From: Legionella_C dresdenensis | GTDB lineage: Bacteria > Pseudomonadota > Gammaproteobacteria > Legionellales > Legionellaceae | DNA length: 64,000 bases | Reading direction: 5' to 3' | NCBI RefSeq assembly: GCF_042649825.1 | Contig: NZ_JBHSAB010000014.1 | Coordinates: 62,001 to 126,000, forward strand | Shown: piece by piece, positions 30,784 to 40,143 of the stretch | Numbering within the stretch: position 1 is the stretch's first letter | Layout of the letters: every line of letters starts with the position of its first letter | The notes under the pieces: generated by a model | Database searches by the model: none | Told to the model about the DNA's origin: nothing | Seen by the model: only the letters and a program-made list of their open reading frames with translations | Program-made: the position numbers and the translations under genes

Positions 30784-33021
30784 ATGTATTATGATTATAT
30801 TAACTCAGATGAACGAATAAAAGGCAACAGCCTTCATAATCAAGCAGTTGAACAAGTTTTTAATCTAAACAAAGCCAAGCAGGCACTCAGACAGTATCAA
30901 GCAGGCTTGCGCAAAATCAATGCAGCGAATAAAGACGACTATAAGTCTGGGGTATACGAGGAAAATCTTGTTGCTGCTCTGACTGATATACTGTACGAAA
31001 GTTGTAATACCGTGCTTTATGTTCTTGAAAAAAAGCGCAATTGTGATGATCTGGATAAATTTGAAACGATCTGGCGTGGAGACTTAGAGCCAAAATGCCA
31101 GCAACTTCATGAGACCAAAAGCTCTTTGAAGAATATCCACAAAAAAACCACGCTCTTCAAAGGAATCGTGGATGCTTATAATGCACTTGGAACCGCATTC
31201 GAAAGAATCAGCGATACCTATCTCGATCTGAAAGAAGCTCGGATTGATTCGAATGAATCGCCAGATAAATTGCAGGAATATGAATTAAAAGCCAGCCAAT
31301 GGATGAAGCGGGCTATTGAATATTACGAGAGAGCTGGCAGCAAAATTGCTAAAAATTCACATACCGAAGAAGAACTCCAGGAAACAGTTAATATCCATAG
31401 AGGTTTCCTGACCTTACTCCATAAGGAATTTTTGCATACCAACGACATAAACTCTATGGTTTGTGCTAAGCAACACATTGAAAAATATAATTTATTGCTG
31501 ATTGAATGCGACGCTTTGGAAAAGCTGGATATTCTCGGCATTGCCGTTAAAGCGTCTGACGTGCTGGGCCAACCAAAGCAGGATTTGCTCGCGCAGATTA
31601 ACAGTATTATACCAACCCTGTCGGAAGATGAGCTTCAAAATGACATTGTAACATATATCAAGGAACTCATTAATTGCCGTGAGCCAGGAGAGTCTGCAGA
31701 TGCTAGCGACATGAATATTGTTGATTTTGACTCAGATACTGATGAAGAATTGGACTTTGAAGAGGAATTAGATTCTGAAGTAGTAGTAGAGACGGTGGCA
31801 TTTGAGTCCAACGACTCCGAATTGGAATCAGAGCAGCAACCCAATAATGATATGCCCCAAAGCCATAAAAGAAGCCGTGAGGAGACTTTATCCTCTGCCT
31901 CAGATGATGCGGAATCTGTAGAGCCGTCATCCAAGAGAAGCGCTTTAACCCGTTCTGATAATCAAGAAGAGAGTACGGCATCCCGTGATTTGACAACTTC
32001 AACTCAACTACAAACTGTAGCGCCGCCAGCAGAATCAGATATTCAGTCAATTGTTCAACCAGCTTTGCCAACGCCGCAAGCAAACGAGTACTTAGAACCG
32101 CCTGTAGGCATTGTGAATCATCCAGAGCAAGCTATGGCGCCAGAGAACACCCCTATCCTAATCAAACCAAGGCCAGAAAAAGGCTGTCTCAAAGATCCAA
32201 ACAAAAGCCCAAACTTAAAAACAGTACGCTTTTTGTTTTTCACTCAAGACAAGATTCAAGTCTATCCCGTAACTTCTTTACCTGCATTGGCACCAACAGA
32301 TAGTGAAAACGCAGAGGGATATTCTACCGAAGACTTGAGTTTAATGGCATTTAATAAAGCCATACACTCTTTTATTGAAGAACATAAACCACAGATTAAA
32401 CATGAAGAGTTTTTAGGAGACATACTTGCTTGTATTGCCTTCCATTTTCAAAATAGAGAAAAAGAGTTCCCTCTTCTGAATATAAAACTGTATTCTACGG
32501 CCTTTCGATTAGCACCTCATCAGAGTCATGTAAAAGGAAAGATGGGTGAGCTTTTTAAGAATAAATCCCTTAGAGACATGTGTGCGAGTCATAGCGAATT
32601 TACTAGCAACCCCGATTATTTCATGCGGGCAAAAGCAATTCTACCAGCTCCAGCATCGACACCAGCTCCAGGATCGCCGCCAGTTTCAGCATCGGCACGA
32701 ACACCAGTACGAAACCGGGTAGATCGAGCACCACGTTCCGCAAAAGCCCTCGCACGAATGGCTGCACCTCCAGCACCTGTACTTGCACCAGCACGAAGCG
32801 GCATGGAGCTCTTTACAAGCGCAATTAACTACATGTTGGCCGAGCTTGAGGGCAGCAATAAAAATTTGGTGGTAACAGAAATCAGAAAACTTGTTGCCTC
32901 ATTAAGCACCCGGAGTTCATTTAAAAAAATGACAGTTGATTTCTGCGAGCAATATTATGATGCGGCACTGGAAACACTGCATCGTACTCATGCGGATTCT
33001 GCTCCAGCGCCCAGGATGTAG
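30784..33021 (+). CDS. large acidic-linker protein with PP1-docking-like motifs, candidate effector
   Basis: 745 aa from the ATG at 30784 (755 from 30754, which lies before the predicted transcription start). The family is unknown. Layout: a helical, TPR-like N-terminal domain (about 1-300), a very acidic stretch (about 310-350), a bipartite-NLS-like HKRSREE ... SSKRSA (about 361-386), a disordered linker, then KGCLKDPNKSP (466-476) followed by LKTVRFLFF (478-486), a short helical domain, an Ala/Pro-rich hinge (about 620-680) and a final helical segment. KTVRF fits the RVxF docking motif of protein phosphatase 1, and GCLK resembles the SILK motif that often precedes it. Targeting of host PP1 is an inference. 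No signal peptide. Confidence 0.7.
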   Translation: MYYDYINSDERIKGNSLHNQAVEQVFNLNKAKQALRQYQAGLRKINAANKDDYKSGVYEENLVAALTDILYESCNTVLYVLEKKRNCDDLDKFETIWRGDLEPKCQQLHETKSSLKNIHKKTTLFKGIVDAYNALGTAFERISDTYLDLKEARIDSNESPDKLQEYELKASQWMKRAIEYYERAGSKIAKNSHTEEELQETVNIHRGFLTLLHKEFLHTNDINSMVCAKQHIEKYNLLLIECDALEKLDILGIAVKASDVLGQPKQDLLAQINSIIPTLSEDELQNDIVTYIKELINCREPGESADASDMNIVDFDSDTDEELDFEEELDSEVVVETVAFESNDSELESEQQPNNDMPQSHKRSREETLSSASDDAESVEPSSKRSALTRSDNQEESTASRDLTTSTQLQTVAPPAESDIQSIVQPALPTPQANEYLEPPVGIVNHPEQAMAPENTPILIKPRPEKGCLKDPNKSPNLKTVRFLFFTQDKIQVYPVTSLPALAPTDSENAEGYSTEDLSLMAFNKAIHSFIEEHKPQIKHEEFLGDILACIAFHFQNREKEFPLLNIKLYSTAFRLAPHQSHVKGKMGELFKNKSLRDMCASHSEFTSNPDYFMRAKAILPAPASTPAPGSPPVSASARTPVRNRVDRAPRSAKALARMAAPPAPVLAPARSGMELFTSAINYMLAELEGSNKNLVVTEIRKLVASLSTRSSFKKMTVDFCEQYYDAALETLHRTHADSAPAPRM

Positions 33022-33035
33022 ATGAGTTATTTTAT

Positions 33036-33070
33036 CCCTCTCCCCAACCCTCTCCCGATACGGGAGAGGG
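33036..33070. repeat. single copy of the CTCTCCCG palindromic unit (family F)
   Basis: CCCTCTCCCCAACCCTCTCC followed by CGATACGGGAGAGGG. The same unit in opposite orientation is repeated about six times at 42936-43282. Confidence 0.8.
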
Positions 33071-33177
33071 GGCAAGGCAGGCACAAGTGTAATCGAGGTT
33101 TTTCTTTTCAAATCTGGCGCTAACAAGCGTTCCATGCTAAAACTATCAAACAACCCCTTAATTTTTTAAAACAAAGA

Positions 33178-34044
33178 TTGAGTAAATCAATTGCCATTGT
33201 GATTAACAACCATGCAAAAAATGCCGGGAACGCTGAAGCGTATCTCACGGGCTTTACTGAGCGAGGGGTTGATTATCATCTTTATAAGGTGGATAGCGCC
33301 GATCTGGAAAACACCCTGAAACGCTGTGTTGACGAGTACGACATGATTCTGGCCGGCGGCGGAGATGGTACTGTGCGTAGCGCTGCCCACTGGTGCGCTC
33401 ATAATCATATTATACTGGGCATACTTCCCCTTGGCACTCTCAATCATTTTGCAAAAGAACTCATGCTGCCGACAACTTTAACCGAATTGATTGCCGCGAT
33501 TAAGCACAAAACAACGACTACCATTGATTTGGCTGAAGTAAACGGCAAAATTTTTGTTAATAATTCATCGCTGGGATTTTATCCAAAACTGGCCAGGAAA
33601 CGGGATTACTATTCACGATTCTATAATAAGTGGTTAAGCTATATTCCCAGCTTTTTTGAAACATTCCGCAACCATGAAACCTACTCATTATCCGTTAAAA
33701 GCGCTGAGCTCGACTTTAAGCTGCGAACCTCGTTTTTTATGATTAGCAATAATTTATATTCCTATCAGTTCCCGCTCACTATAGCCCGGGAAAATTTTAA
33801 TGCCAAACGGCTAGGACTTTATTTTTTCAAGCATGGAAGGCTACGGTTGATGAAAATTATCCGCAGTTTATTTAATCGTAAAAAAAATTTTGAAATCCTC
33901 GAAACTACTATGCCAGTAAGCGTTTCAATTACTAACCATTCTAAAATTGCCATTTCCCTGGACGGAGACACATTTGACACTGAAACGCCATTACACTACA
34001 CAATACACCCTGACGCTTTAATCCTGCTGACGAATAAACCATGA
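33178..34044 (+). CDS. diacylglycerol/lipid kinase catalytic-domain protein (YegS/LCB5-like)
   Basis: 288 aa with the DAGK catalytic fold: nucleotide motif ILAGGGDGTVRSAAHWC, then ILGILPLGTLNHFAKEL and the conserved IFVNNSSLGFYPKLARKRD. The C-terminal beta domain has AISLDGDTFDTETPLHY. Predicted to phosphorylate a lipid such as diacylglycerol or a sphingoid base; the exact substrate is open. The only fitting start is TTG at 33178 with AAAGA just before it. It overlaps the next gene by 4 bp (ATGA), so the two are translated together. Confidence 0.85.
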   Translation: MSKSIAIVINNHAKNAGNAEAYLTGFTERGVDYHLYKVDSADLENTLKRCVDEYDMILAGGGDGTVRSAAHWCAHNHIILGILPLGTLNHFAKELMLPTTLTELIAAIKHKTTTTIDLAEVNGKIFVNNSSLGFYPKLARKRDYYSRFYNKWLSYIPSFFETFRNHETYSLSVKSAELDFKLRTSFFMISNNLYSYQFPLTIARENFNAKRLGLYFFKHGRLRLMKIIRSLFNRKKNFEILETTMPVSVSITNHSKIAISLDGDTFDTETPLHYTIHPDALILLTNKP

Positions 34045-34841
34045 AATTTTTTCATATTTCCGATTTACATTTTGGTATGCATAAAGAGGAAATTATCATG
34101 CCTTTTCTGGCAGAGATAGCGGCCTTTGCCCCTGATATCATTATCATATCGGGTGATTTAACGCATCGCGCCACATCAGCCCAATACCAACAATTACAAC
34201 GTTTTCTGAACCAGATCTCCTGCCCGATTTTAACCGTACCCGGCAACCATGACATTCCATTACATAATCCCTTTGCCCGGCTACTAAACCCATTTGACAA
34301 TTATGAGTATTATTTAGGCAATAAAACCCTCAGTGAGTTTTTTAGCGATGCGGTTAATATTTTGGGTGTTAACAGTGTTAATCCCTGGCAAATAAAAAAC
34401 GGCAGATTAACCCGCAGCACCATGGATTTAATCAAGCGCTCATTTGCTGAACATGAAAACAACGTTAATTTATTATTTTTCCATCATAATTTTGATTATT
34501 TGGATGGCCTGCATAAACCGTTAACCAACGATGAGCAATTCCTGCGCTTTCTGAAAACCAGCCCGGTAAATATCGTCTGTACCGGCCACCTTCATTATGC
34601 CCATGTTAATCTGGTGGAAAAAACCGACCGGCAGGTGTGTCTGGTTTTGCATGCTGGTTCGTTGTTATGTCAACGCACTAAAGACGGCTTTAATAGTTAC
34701 TTTGCAATTGAGCTTAGCGGCCAGCAATGCAAGATTGATTGGCGGGTATTTAATAAAGTTTGTTTTGTGACTCAAGGGTGTTTTGAGATTAATCTTGCTG
34801 AGCCTGATGCAGTTTTAGAGAGCACTTTGCAAGCGAAATAA
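34041..34841 (+). CDS. metallophosphoesterase
   Basis: 266 aa, calcineurin-like fold with all metal motifs: FHISDLHFG (D, H), IISGDLTHRA (GD), TVPGNHDIPL (GNHD), LLFFHHNFDY (H), CTGHLHYAHV (GH.H). Closest in style to class III phosphodiesterases (CpdA/YfcE type). Coupling to the lipid kinase suggests a phospholipid or phosphorylated headgroup substrate, but this is inference. Confidence 0.88.
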   Translation: MKFFHISDLHFGMHKEEIIMPFLAEIAAFAPDIIIISGDLTHRATSAQYQQLQRFLNQISCPILTVPGNHDIPLHNPFARLLNPFDNYEYYLGNKTLSEFFSDAVNILGVNSVNPWQIKNGRLTRSTMDLIKRSFAEHENNVNLLFFHHNFDYLDGLHKPLTNDEQFLRFLKTSPVNIVCTGHLHYAHVNLVEKTDRQVCLVLHAGSLLCQRTKDGFNSYFAIELSGQQCKIDWRVFNKVCFVTQGCFEINLAEPDAVLESTLQAK

Positions 34842-34844
34842 CGT

Positions 34845-34864
34845 GTTGGGCTTTTACAGCCCAA
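34845..34864. repeat. dispersed palindrome family B
   Basis: GTTGGGCTTTTACAGCCCAA between convergent genes, 3 bp after the phosphoesterase stop. Confidence 0.75.
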
Positions 34865-34870
34865 GCTGCA

Positions 34871-35500
34871 TTATCGTGAGCGCGACATTTTTACAGATGA
34901 ACCGCGTGACTGGCGAAAAATCTCGCGCGGCGCCTCTGGCGGATAACCGTATTTCTCAGCAATTCGTTTGACATTCTGTAAATAAGCTTCGCCCCAACGG
35001 CCAGGGTCAAAATTGGTCACTACAACGTTATAACTCAGGTTAATAATACTCTCGAATGCCTTGCGTTGGGCAAGCTCATGGCCGCCAAATGCGACCTGTA
35101 CTTCAGTTTCGGTTGCAATGCCGCCTGATTTTAATCGCTCCACCAGGATGTAAATCATTTTTTCAATGGTGTAATACAACTTGCACATCGACATTCCGGC
35201 AATAAACATTTCCTCTGCTTTGGAAGTTGATAATTTATTACCGTGATCGTAAATCGTATAGACCGGTTCATAGTCGCTTGTGCCCGGAATAATTTCAGGC
35301 TCAATCACCACAGGCGGTATGATGGGCTCAATGTCCGGCGTAAGAATGTAAAGTGAAAAATCAGCCCAATGCCACCAGAGCTGATAGACTTTCTGAACCA
35401 GAGCTAACGGATCAGACAAATCATCAATCAATATTTTCTGCCGTGCCTCTTCCGCAATTCTTTGTAATTCACTCTCAGAATCCGACGCACTATCAGCCAT
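34871..35500 (-). CDS. hypothetical protein
   Basis: 209 aa, family not recognised. An acidic Ser/Glu-rich start (MADSASDSESELQRI), an amphipathic helix with Trp (YQLWWHWADFSLYIL), an Ile/Pro-rich linker (PDIEPIIPPVVIEPEIIPG), a central helical domain (KAEEMFIAGMSMCKLYYTIE) and a basic Ser-rich tail (SRGSSVKMSRSR). No signal peptide or membrane helix. The ATG at 35500 is preceded by AAAGGG at 8 bp. It is the same strand as, and downstream of, the Opp-like genes, but separated by 86 bp. I looked for and did not find the PmrA-type box upstream. Confidence 0.65.
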   Translation of the reverse strand: MADSASDSESELQRIAEEARQKILIDDLSDPLALVQKVYQLWWHWADFSLYILTPDIEPIIPPVVIEPEIIPGTSDYEPVYTIYDHGNKLSTSKAEEMFIAGMSMCKLYYTIEKMIYILVERLKSGGIATETEVQVAFGGHELAQRKAFESIINLSYNVVVTNFDPGRWGEAYLQNVKRIAEKYGYPPEAPREIFRQSRGSSVKMSRSR

Positions 35501-35586
35501 AATCACTACCCTTTCACTGTTTATACACTTATATTAGCTTAAATAAAGGCAATGAACACTGCCTTACTTGTTAAAAAAACGAAAAA

Positions 35587-36912
35587 TTAATACTCCGCAT
35601 GATAGGGATCAAACACATCCCGCACGGCATCGGAAAACAGATTGCTGGCCAAAACCAGGATAAACATAAAAATAAAGGCGGCAGTCATCGGCCACCATAC
35701 GATAGGCTCCTGCGCCAGTTCAAGCCGGGCGCCATTAATCATATTACCCCAGCTAATCGTCATTGGCGAGACGCCAACGCCGACATAGGATAAAACAGCC
35801 TCTGCCAGCACCAAAAAGCTGAAATCAAGCACCAGGGTGATTAATACAATCGGCATCACATTTGGCAGCAAGTGCTTGCGGATAATTCGTAATGAACTAC
35901 TGCCCAACGCTTTGGCAGCAAGCACATAATCCATTTCACGCAATTTTAAGGCCTCGGCACGCAGTAAACGACACAGGCTGGTCCAACTGGTAACGCCAAG
36001 TATCAAGCACAAGGCAAATAAGCGGGCATCGGCATTTTGATCAAGTGAGGTAAACTGATCCGGATGGCTTGCGATATATGTTTGCATCGATAGCACTGAC
36101 GCGGTAATCAACAAAACGCCAGGGATTGAACTTAACGTGGTATAAATATACTGGATAATATCATCAATCACCCCACCGAAATAACCCGCCGCAATCCCGA
36201 ACAGCAAAGCCAGCGGCAACATAAAAAGTGTAGTCAATGTTCCAATAACCAAACCGGTTCGGATGCTTTTTATGGTGTAGAAAAAAATATCCTGTCCGAT
36301 TTTACCCGTTCCTAACAAGTGAAAATCCCGTGATAACCAGTAACTGGCCGCCAGCACAAACAGACAAATGCCAAATGTAACCAGCCCGCTTACCGTAACA
36401 CCGCTTAACCTTAGCCTCTGCCGCAAATAAAAATGCTTAAACGCCATGATTGCGAGGCAAAGCAGTAATGTGCCAGCCAATGCCCATGCCAGGGCATAAC
36501 CAGCTATTTTAGCAATCTGCCGGTTTCTTTCCCCAGTATTATAATGTGCCGGCGGATATTTAAGACGGGGATAAACCTGCTGCACCTTATCATTAATGAC
36601 TACGGTTTCTGTACTGTATAAGGTAAGCGCTAATGGAGCCGAATAGGTTTTTTCATAAAAATCGCCAATCGGTGCAACCATCCTGTCCAGCAGCGATTCC
36701 AGCGTGCTGTCATTAGTCCTGAAATGAATTGAATCGACTACCCCGATTACCAGAAAAAACATCAGGATTATGCCGGAATTCAGTGCAAGCGGTTTATGTA
36801 ATAACTGTTGCAGCGCTACCCGAAAAGGCTCTTTGCGCAAACCGGCGAGCAGCACAATCAAGCCAGCCAGCAGCATGACAAGAAAGCATTTATCAGTCCA
36901 CAACAATTCCAT
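35587..36912 (-). CDS. oligopeptide ABC transporter permease (OppC/DppC-like)
   Basis: 441 aa, longer than usual OppC (about 300). The first 160 residues hold two extra membrane helices and a soluble insert (RLKYPPAHYNTGERNRQIAK). The BPD transmembrane domain follows, with HLLGTGKIGQDIFFYTIKSI, YIYTTLSSIPGVLLITASVL and the EAA-type loop LKLREMDYVLAAKALGSSSL. It starts 1 bp downstream of the OppB-like stop. No ATPase gene follows. Confidence 0.88.
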   Translation of the reverse strand: MELLWTDKCFLVMLLAGLIVLLAGLRKEPFRVALQQLLHKPLALNSGIILMFFLVIGVVDSIHFRTNDSTLESLLDRMVAPIGDFYEKTYSAPLALTLYSTETVVINDKVQQVYPRLKYPPAHYNTGERNRQIAKIAGYALAWALAGTLLLCLAIMAFKHFYLRQRLRLSGVTVSGLVTFGICLFVLAASYWLSRDFHLLGTGKIGQDIFFYTIKSIRTGLVIGTLTTLFMLPLALLFGIAAGYFGGVIDDIIQYIYTTLSSIPGVLLITASVLSMQTYIASHPDQFTSLDQNADARLFALCLILGVTSWTSLCRLLRAEALKLREMDYVLAAKALGSSSLRIIRKHLLPNVMPIVLITLVLDFSFLVLAEAVLSYVGVGVSPMTISWGNMINGARLELAQEPIVWWPMTAAFIFMFILVLASNLFSDAVRDVFDPYHAEY

Positions 36913-36913
36913 A

Positions 36914-37891
36914 TCAGCTAAACCTCACTCGCGGGTCAACCCAGGTATAGGAAATATCCGTCAAAATCAATCCGACAATATATAAAACTGAACCCAGATA
37001 AACCATTGCCCTGACAATCGCAAAATCCTGCTGCTGGATTGCGTCAATAATATAGCTACCCAATCCGGGCACGCCAAAAAATGACTCCAGCACCAGACTA
37101 CCCATAAACAAAGAAGGAATAATAACCACCACACCGGTCAGGATTGGCAACATGGTATTTTTCAATACGTGAGAAAATAACACCCGCCATTCGCTTAAGC
37201 CTTTAGCACGGGCGGTTTTAACATAATCCTTGTTAATTTCCTCCAGAAACAATGTCCGGTACCAGCGTGAACCCGCGCCCAGGCCGCCAAGGATCGCGAC
37301 CAATACTGGCAGAAAAACGAATTTCAGACTGTCCAGACCATCATCATAACCGGAAATTGGAACCAGTTTCAGGATTTTGCCAAAAATATACTGACCGCCG
37401 ATAATATAGAACAGGCTTGAGATAGACATCAGAACGATACAAAAAAACACACCGGTCAAATCAATATAGCTGGTTCGAAAAAACGCCATAACCATCGCAA
37501 AAATAATATTGGCGAAGATACTGAATATCAGTACCGGAACGGCGATAGCAAGGCTTGGCCACATGCGATGCGAAATATCAAATCCAATATCGCGGCCGCC
37601 ATCAGAAACGCCAAAATCAAACGCAAACAATTTTAACGATTTTTGATAAAACAGGGTTTGCGTCCATTGCTCGGAACCTCTCTTTGCCGGATTATAAAAT
37701 AACGGCAGATCGTATCCATGCTGGCTTTTCCATTGCATAATCGCTGCAGGTTTGACATGTTTTTGCCCTAATTGCATACGCGCCATATCATCAGGTGAAT
37801 TCACCATGAAGAAAAGAGCAAAGGTAATGATATTAATTCCGAACAAAATCGGGATAGCATAAATAATCCGCTTTAACAGGTAGTAGATCAT
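36914..37891 (-). CDS. oligopeptide ABC transporter permease (OppB/DppB-like)
   Basis: 325 aa, inner-membrane permease. Family pattern: N-terminal YYLLKRIIYAIPILFGINII, RWYRTLFLEEINKDYVKTAR with EAA loop ARAKGLSEWRVLFSHVLKN, and MGSLVLESFFGVPGLGSYI. Overlaps the upstream binding-protein gene by 4 bp. Partner of the next permease. Confidence 0.9.
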   Translation of the reverse strand: MIYYLLKRIIYAIPILFGINIITFALFFMVNSPDDMARMQLGQKHVKPAAIMQWKSQHGYDLPLFYNPAKRGSEQWTQTLFYQKSLKLFAFDFGVSDGGRDIGFDISHRMWPSLAIAVPVLIFSIFANIIFAMVMAFFRTSYIDLTGVFFCIVLMSISSLFYIIGGQYIFGKILKLVPISGYDDGLDSLKFVFLPVLVAILGGLGAGSRWYRTLFLEEINKDYVKTARAKGLSEWRVLFSHVLKNTMLPILTGVVVIIPSLFMGSLVLESFFGVPGLGSYIIDAIQQQDFAIVRAMVYLGSVLYIVGLILTDISYTWVDPRVRFS

Positions 37892-40074
37892 GACTTACTC
37901 CTTAACGCCGGCTGATTCTGGCGTGAGCGCCAGGCAAAAAATAACGGCAATAGCAAAACCAGAAGCAGCAACACAAACACGCCAATCGGCCATAGCACCG
38001 GCTTATTCCATAATGCCCGCAAGCGATTACGTTCTTCCACATCAACAGAGATATATTTCAGAGTATTTAAACTGATCGTGTTGGGCTTAACGGCTGAGAT
38101 CCATTGTTGACTTAAGATAAAGCTCTGGGTATTAATACCCCATACCCAGGGCGCATCATGGCGCGCAATCTCTACCATTTGGTCAATCAGCTGCTGCCGC
38201 TGCGGATCATTAGGCCTGTTTTTCATCAGATCGAATAATTTGTTATAAGCAGGATTGTCATAATTGGCTGCGTTTTCCCCACCGTGTTTGACTTTGCCGT
38301 TCAGGCCATACAAGGTAAACAGAAAATTCTCCGGATCAGGGTAATCAGCATTCCAGCCCCAACTGAAAATCTGAGCATTGCCATTGCGCATTTTTTCCTG
38401 AAAGCGATTGTATTGAGTGCCGCGAATATTTAAATCAATTCCGATTTTTGCAAATTGTTTACGCATCCAGTCTAACTGGGTTTTATCATCAGGGCCGCCT
38501 GTCACCGGAACATCATAATGTAAAATTAACGCCCGTCCGGTTTTAGGGTCATGTCCGCCCGGATAGCCTGCTGCTTTCATTAACTGACGGGCGTCATTAA
38601 TTGAGCGCCGCTTGCGCTTGCCGTCCGCCCAACGATAGACATAGGGGTTTATACCCGCTTTCCCTTCCTTATAACCGAAAATGCCGGGAGGCACTGGTCC
38701 CTGAGCAGGTAAACCGCGGCCATTAAAAAAAATAGTGATGTTTTCATCGTAATTAACAGCAATGGAAATCGCCTGACGTAATTTTCTGGCTCGTTCACTG
38801 CGGCCGCCGACCACTGGATCAAGCATATTAAATCCCAGATAATACACGGTTGGATCGGTTGTCTGGGTCAGGCGGATATTCATTGCCCGCATTTCAGGGG
38901 TCAGTACCGGCTTGCCAGCCTGATTAATACGTATAGCCTGATCAAAGCTTTCAGCAGAAATACCCGACAAATCATAATAACCCTGTAAAAACTTGTTCCA
39001 GCGCGGGATTGATTCTTTTTCAAGGGTATAAACTGCCTGCTCAATCAAAGGCAAACGTTCGCCAACCTGATGCTGGTATCCCTTACTGATATCATCACTG
39101 GAGCCATGTCCGGGAAAAAATTCCTGACGGAAATTGGGATTTTTATGTAATACCATGCGCCGGTTAGGATTATTTTCGGTCAGCATGAAAGGCCCTGTGC
39201 CAATAGGATACCAGTCAAAAGTTAAATTTTTATCTTCCATGCCGGGCTGAGAATAAAACTTGTCAGCCTCCCAAGGGATTGGTGAAAAAAATGGCATGGC
39301 CAGCCAAAACATAAACTGGGGATAGACGCCCTTGAGGGTAATTTCAAAGGTATAATCATCAATTTTAAACACGCCAGCCAGAGAATAGCGCTTAAGATCG
39401 AGGTATTCGCCTTCTCTGGCTTCAGGCAGGCTGGCGGCAAACTCGCGAAAACCGGTAATATGCTCACTCATCAGGCCATAGATTGATGAATTAACTGCCG
39501 GGCTTGCCAGACGTTTGATTTCATAAATATAGTCATCCGCCACAACCTCACGGGTTCCGGTATATTTAAAATCAGCTAACTGGGAAATATCGTTTTCTTC
39601 CAGATAATCCTCATTCAAATCCAGATAGCGGTATTGCCCCTGTTCATCTTTTGCCAGCGCCGGGTGCGGTTGATAATAAAGTCCTGGTTTAATGTGAATG
39701 GTATATACGCTATAAGCGACATTGGGATCGTCTGAGGCAGCGACAGGCTGATGGAGTTTATTCAGATAGCGGATTTCCGGCATTGCGGCGGCGGTTGAAG
39801 GAACGAGTTTATAAGGCCTGATATAATAATCATATTGCAAAACCGGTTCATAAATCTGGGCAATAAACTGGTATTCATTCGATGAGTAAGAACGCGCCGG
39901 ATCCAGGGTTTTAGGTTGTTCGGTGAAGGAAGAATAATAAATTTTTTTATCGGCATCTTCTGCGGGATAGGGGTTATTTAATACCCAACTCTGGGCACAG
40001 CTATGGGAAAGCAACCCTGCGAGCAATAAAGCGATCCTTGTTTTATACAATGCAGACAAAGCTATTCCATGCAA
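37888..40074 (-). CDS. oligopeptide ABC transporter substrate-binding protein with C-terminal membrane anchor
   Basis: 728 aa, family 5 extracellular solute-binding protein. A signal peptide (IALLLAGLLSHSCAQSW) is followed by KTLDPARSYSSNEYQFIAQI, YPIGTGPFMLTENNPNRRMV, QAISIAVNYDENITIFF and SWGWNADYPDPENFLFTLYG. The C terminus carries a hydrophobic helix (GVFVLLLLVLLLPLFFAW), so the protein is probably tethered rather than free. No ATG fits the N terminus; TTG at 40074, 40059 or 40050 are the candidates. OppD/OppF ATPases are missing nearby. Confidence 0.87.
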   Translation of the reverse strand: MHGIALSALYKTRIALLLAGLLSHSCAQSWVLNNPYPAEDADKKIYYSSFTEQPKTLDPARSYSSNEYQFIAQIYEPVLQYDYYIRPYKLVPSTAAAMPEIRYLNKLHQPVAASDDPNVAYSVYTIHIKPGLYYQPHPALAKDEQGQYRYLDLNEDYLEENDISQLADFKYTGTREVVADDYIYEIKRLASPAVNSSIYGLMSEHITGFREFAASLPEAREGEYLDLKRYSLAGVFKIDDYTFEITLKGVYPQFMFWLAMPFFSPIPWEADKFYSQPGMEDKNLTFDWYPIGTGPFMLTENNPNRRMVLHKNPNFRQEFFPGHGSSDDISKGYQHQVGERLPLIEQAVYTLEKESIPRWNKFLQGYYDLSGISAESFDQAIRINQAGKPVLTPEMRAMNIRLTQTTDPTVYYLGFNMLDPVVGGRSERARKLRQAISIAVNYDENITIFFNGRGLPAQGPVPPGIFGYKEGKAGINPYVYRWADGKRKRRSINDARQLMKAAGYPGGHDPKTGRALILHYDVPVTGGPDDKTQLDWMRKQFAKIGIDLNIRGTQYNRFQEKMRNGNAQIFSWGWNADYPDPENFLFTLYGLNGKVKHGGENAANYDNPAYNKLFDLMKNRPNDPQRQQLIDQMVEIARHDAPWVWGINTQSFILSQQWISAVKPNTISLNTLKYISVDVEERNRLRALWNKPVLWPIGVFVLLLLVLLLPLFFAWRSRQNQPALRSKS

Positions 40075-40143
40075 ATTGATTGTTATTTCAAGGTATTATA
40101 AGGAAAAAATTGTAAAATGAGTAGCTGGGGTTGGATATATAGC

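Noticed and set aside
32616..32804. Minus-strand Ala/Gly/Arg-rich open frame
   Set aside because: It is the antisense shadow of the Ala/Pro-rich hinge of the 745-aa protein.
35501..35586. PmrA-like box before the 209-aa hypothetical
   Set aside because: A TTAA and a TATA-like -10 are present, but the second TTAA half-site at the correct distance is missing.
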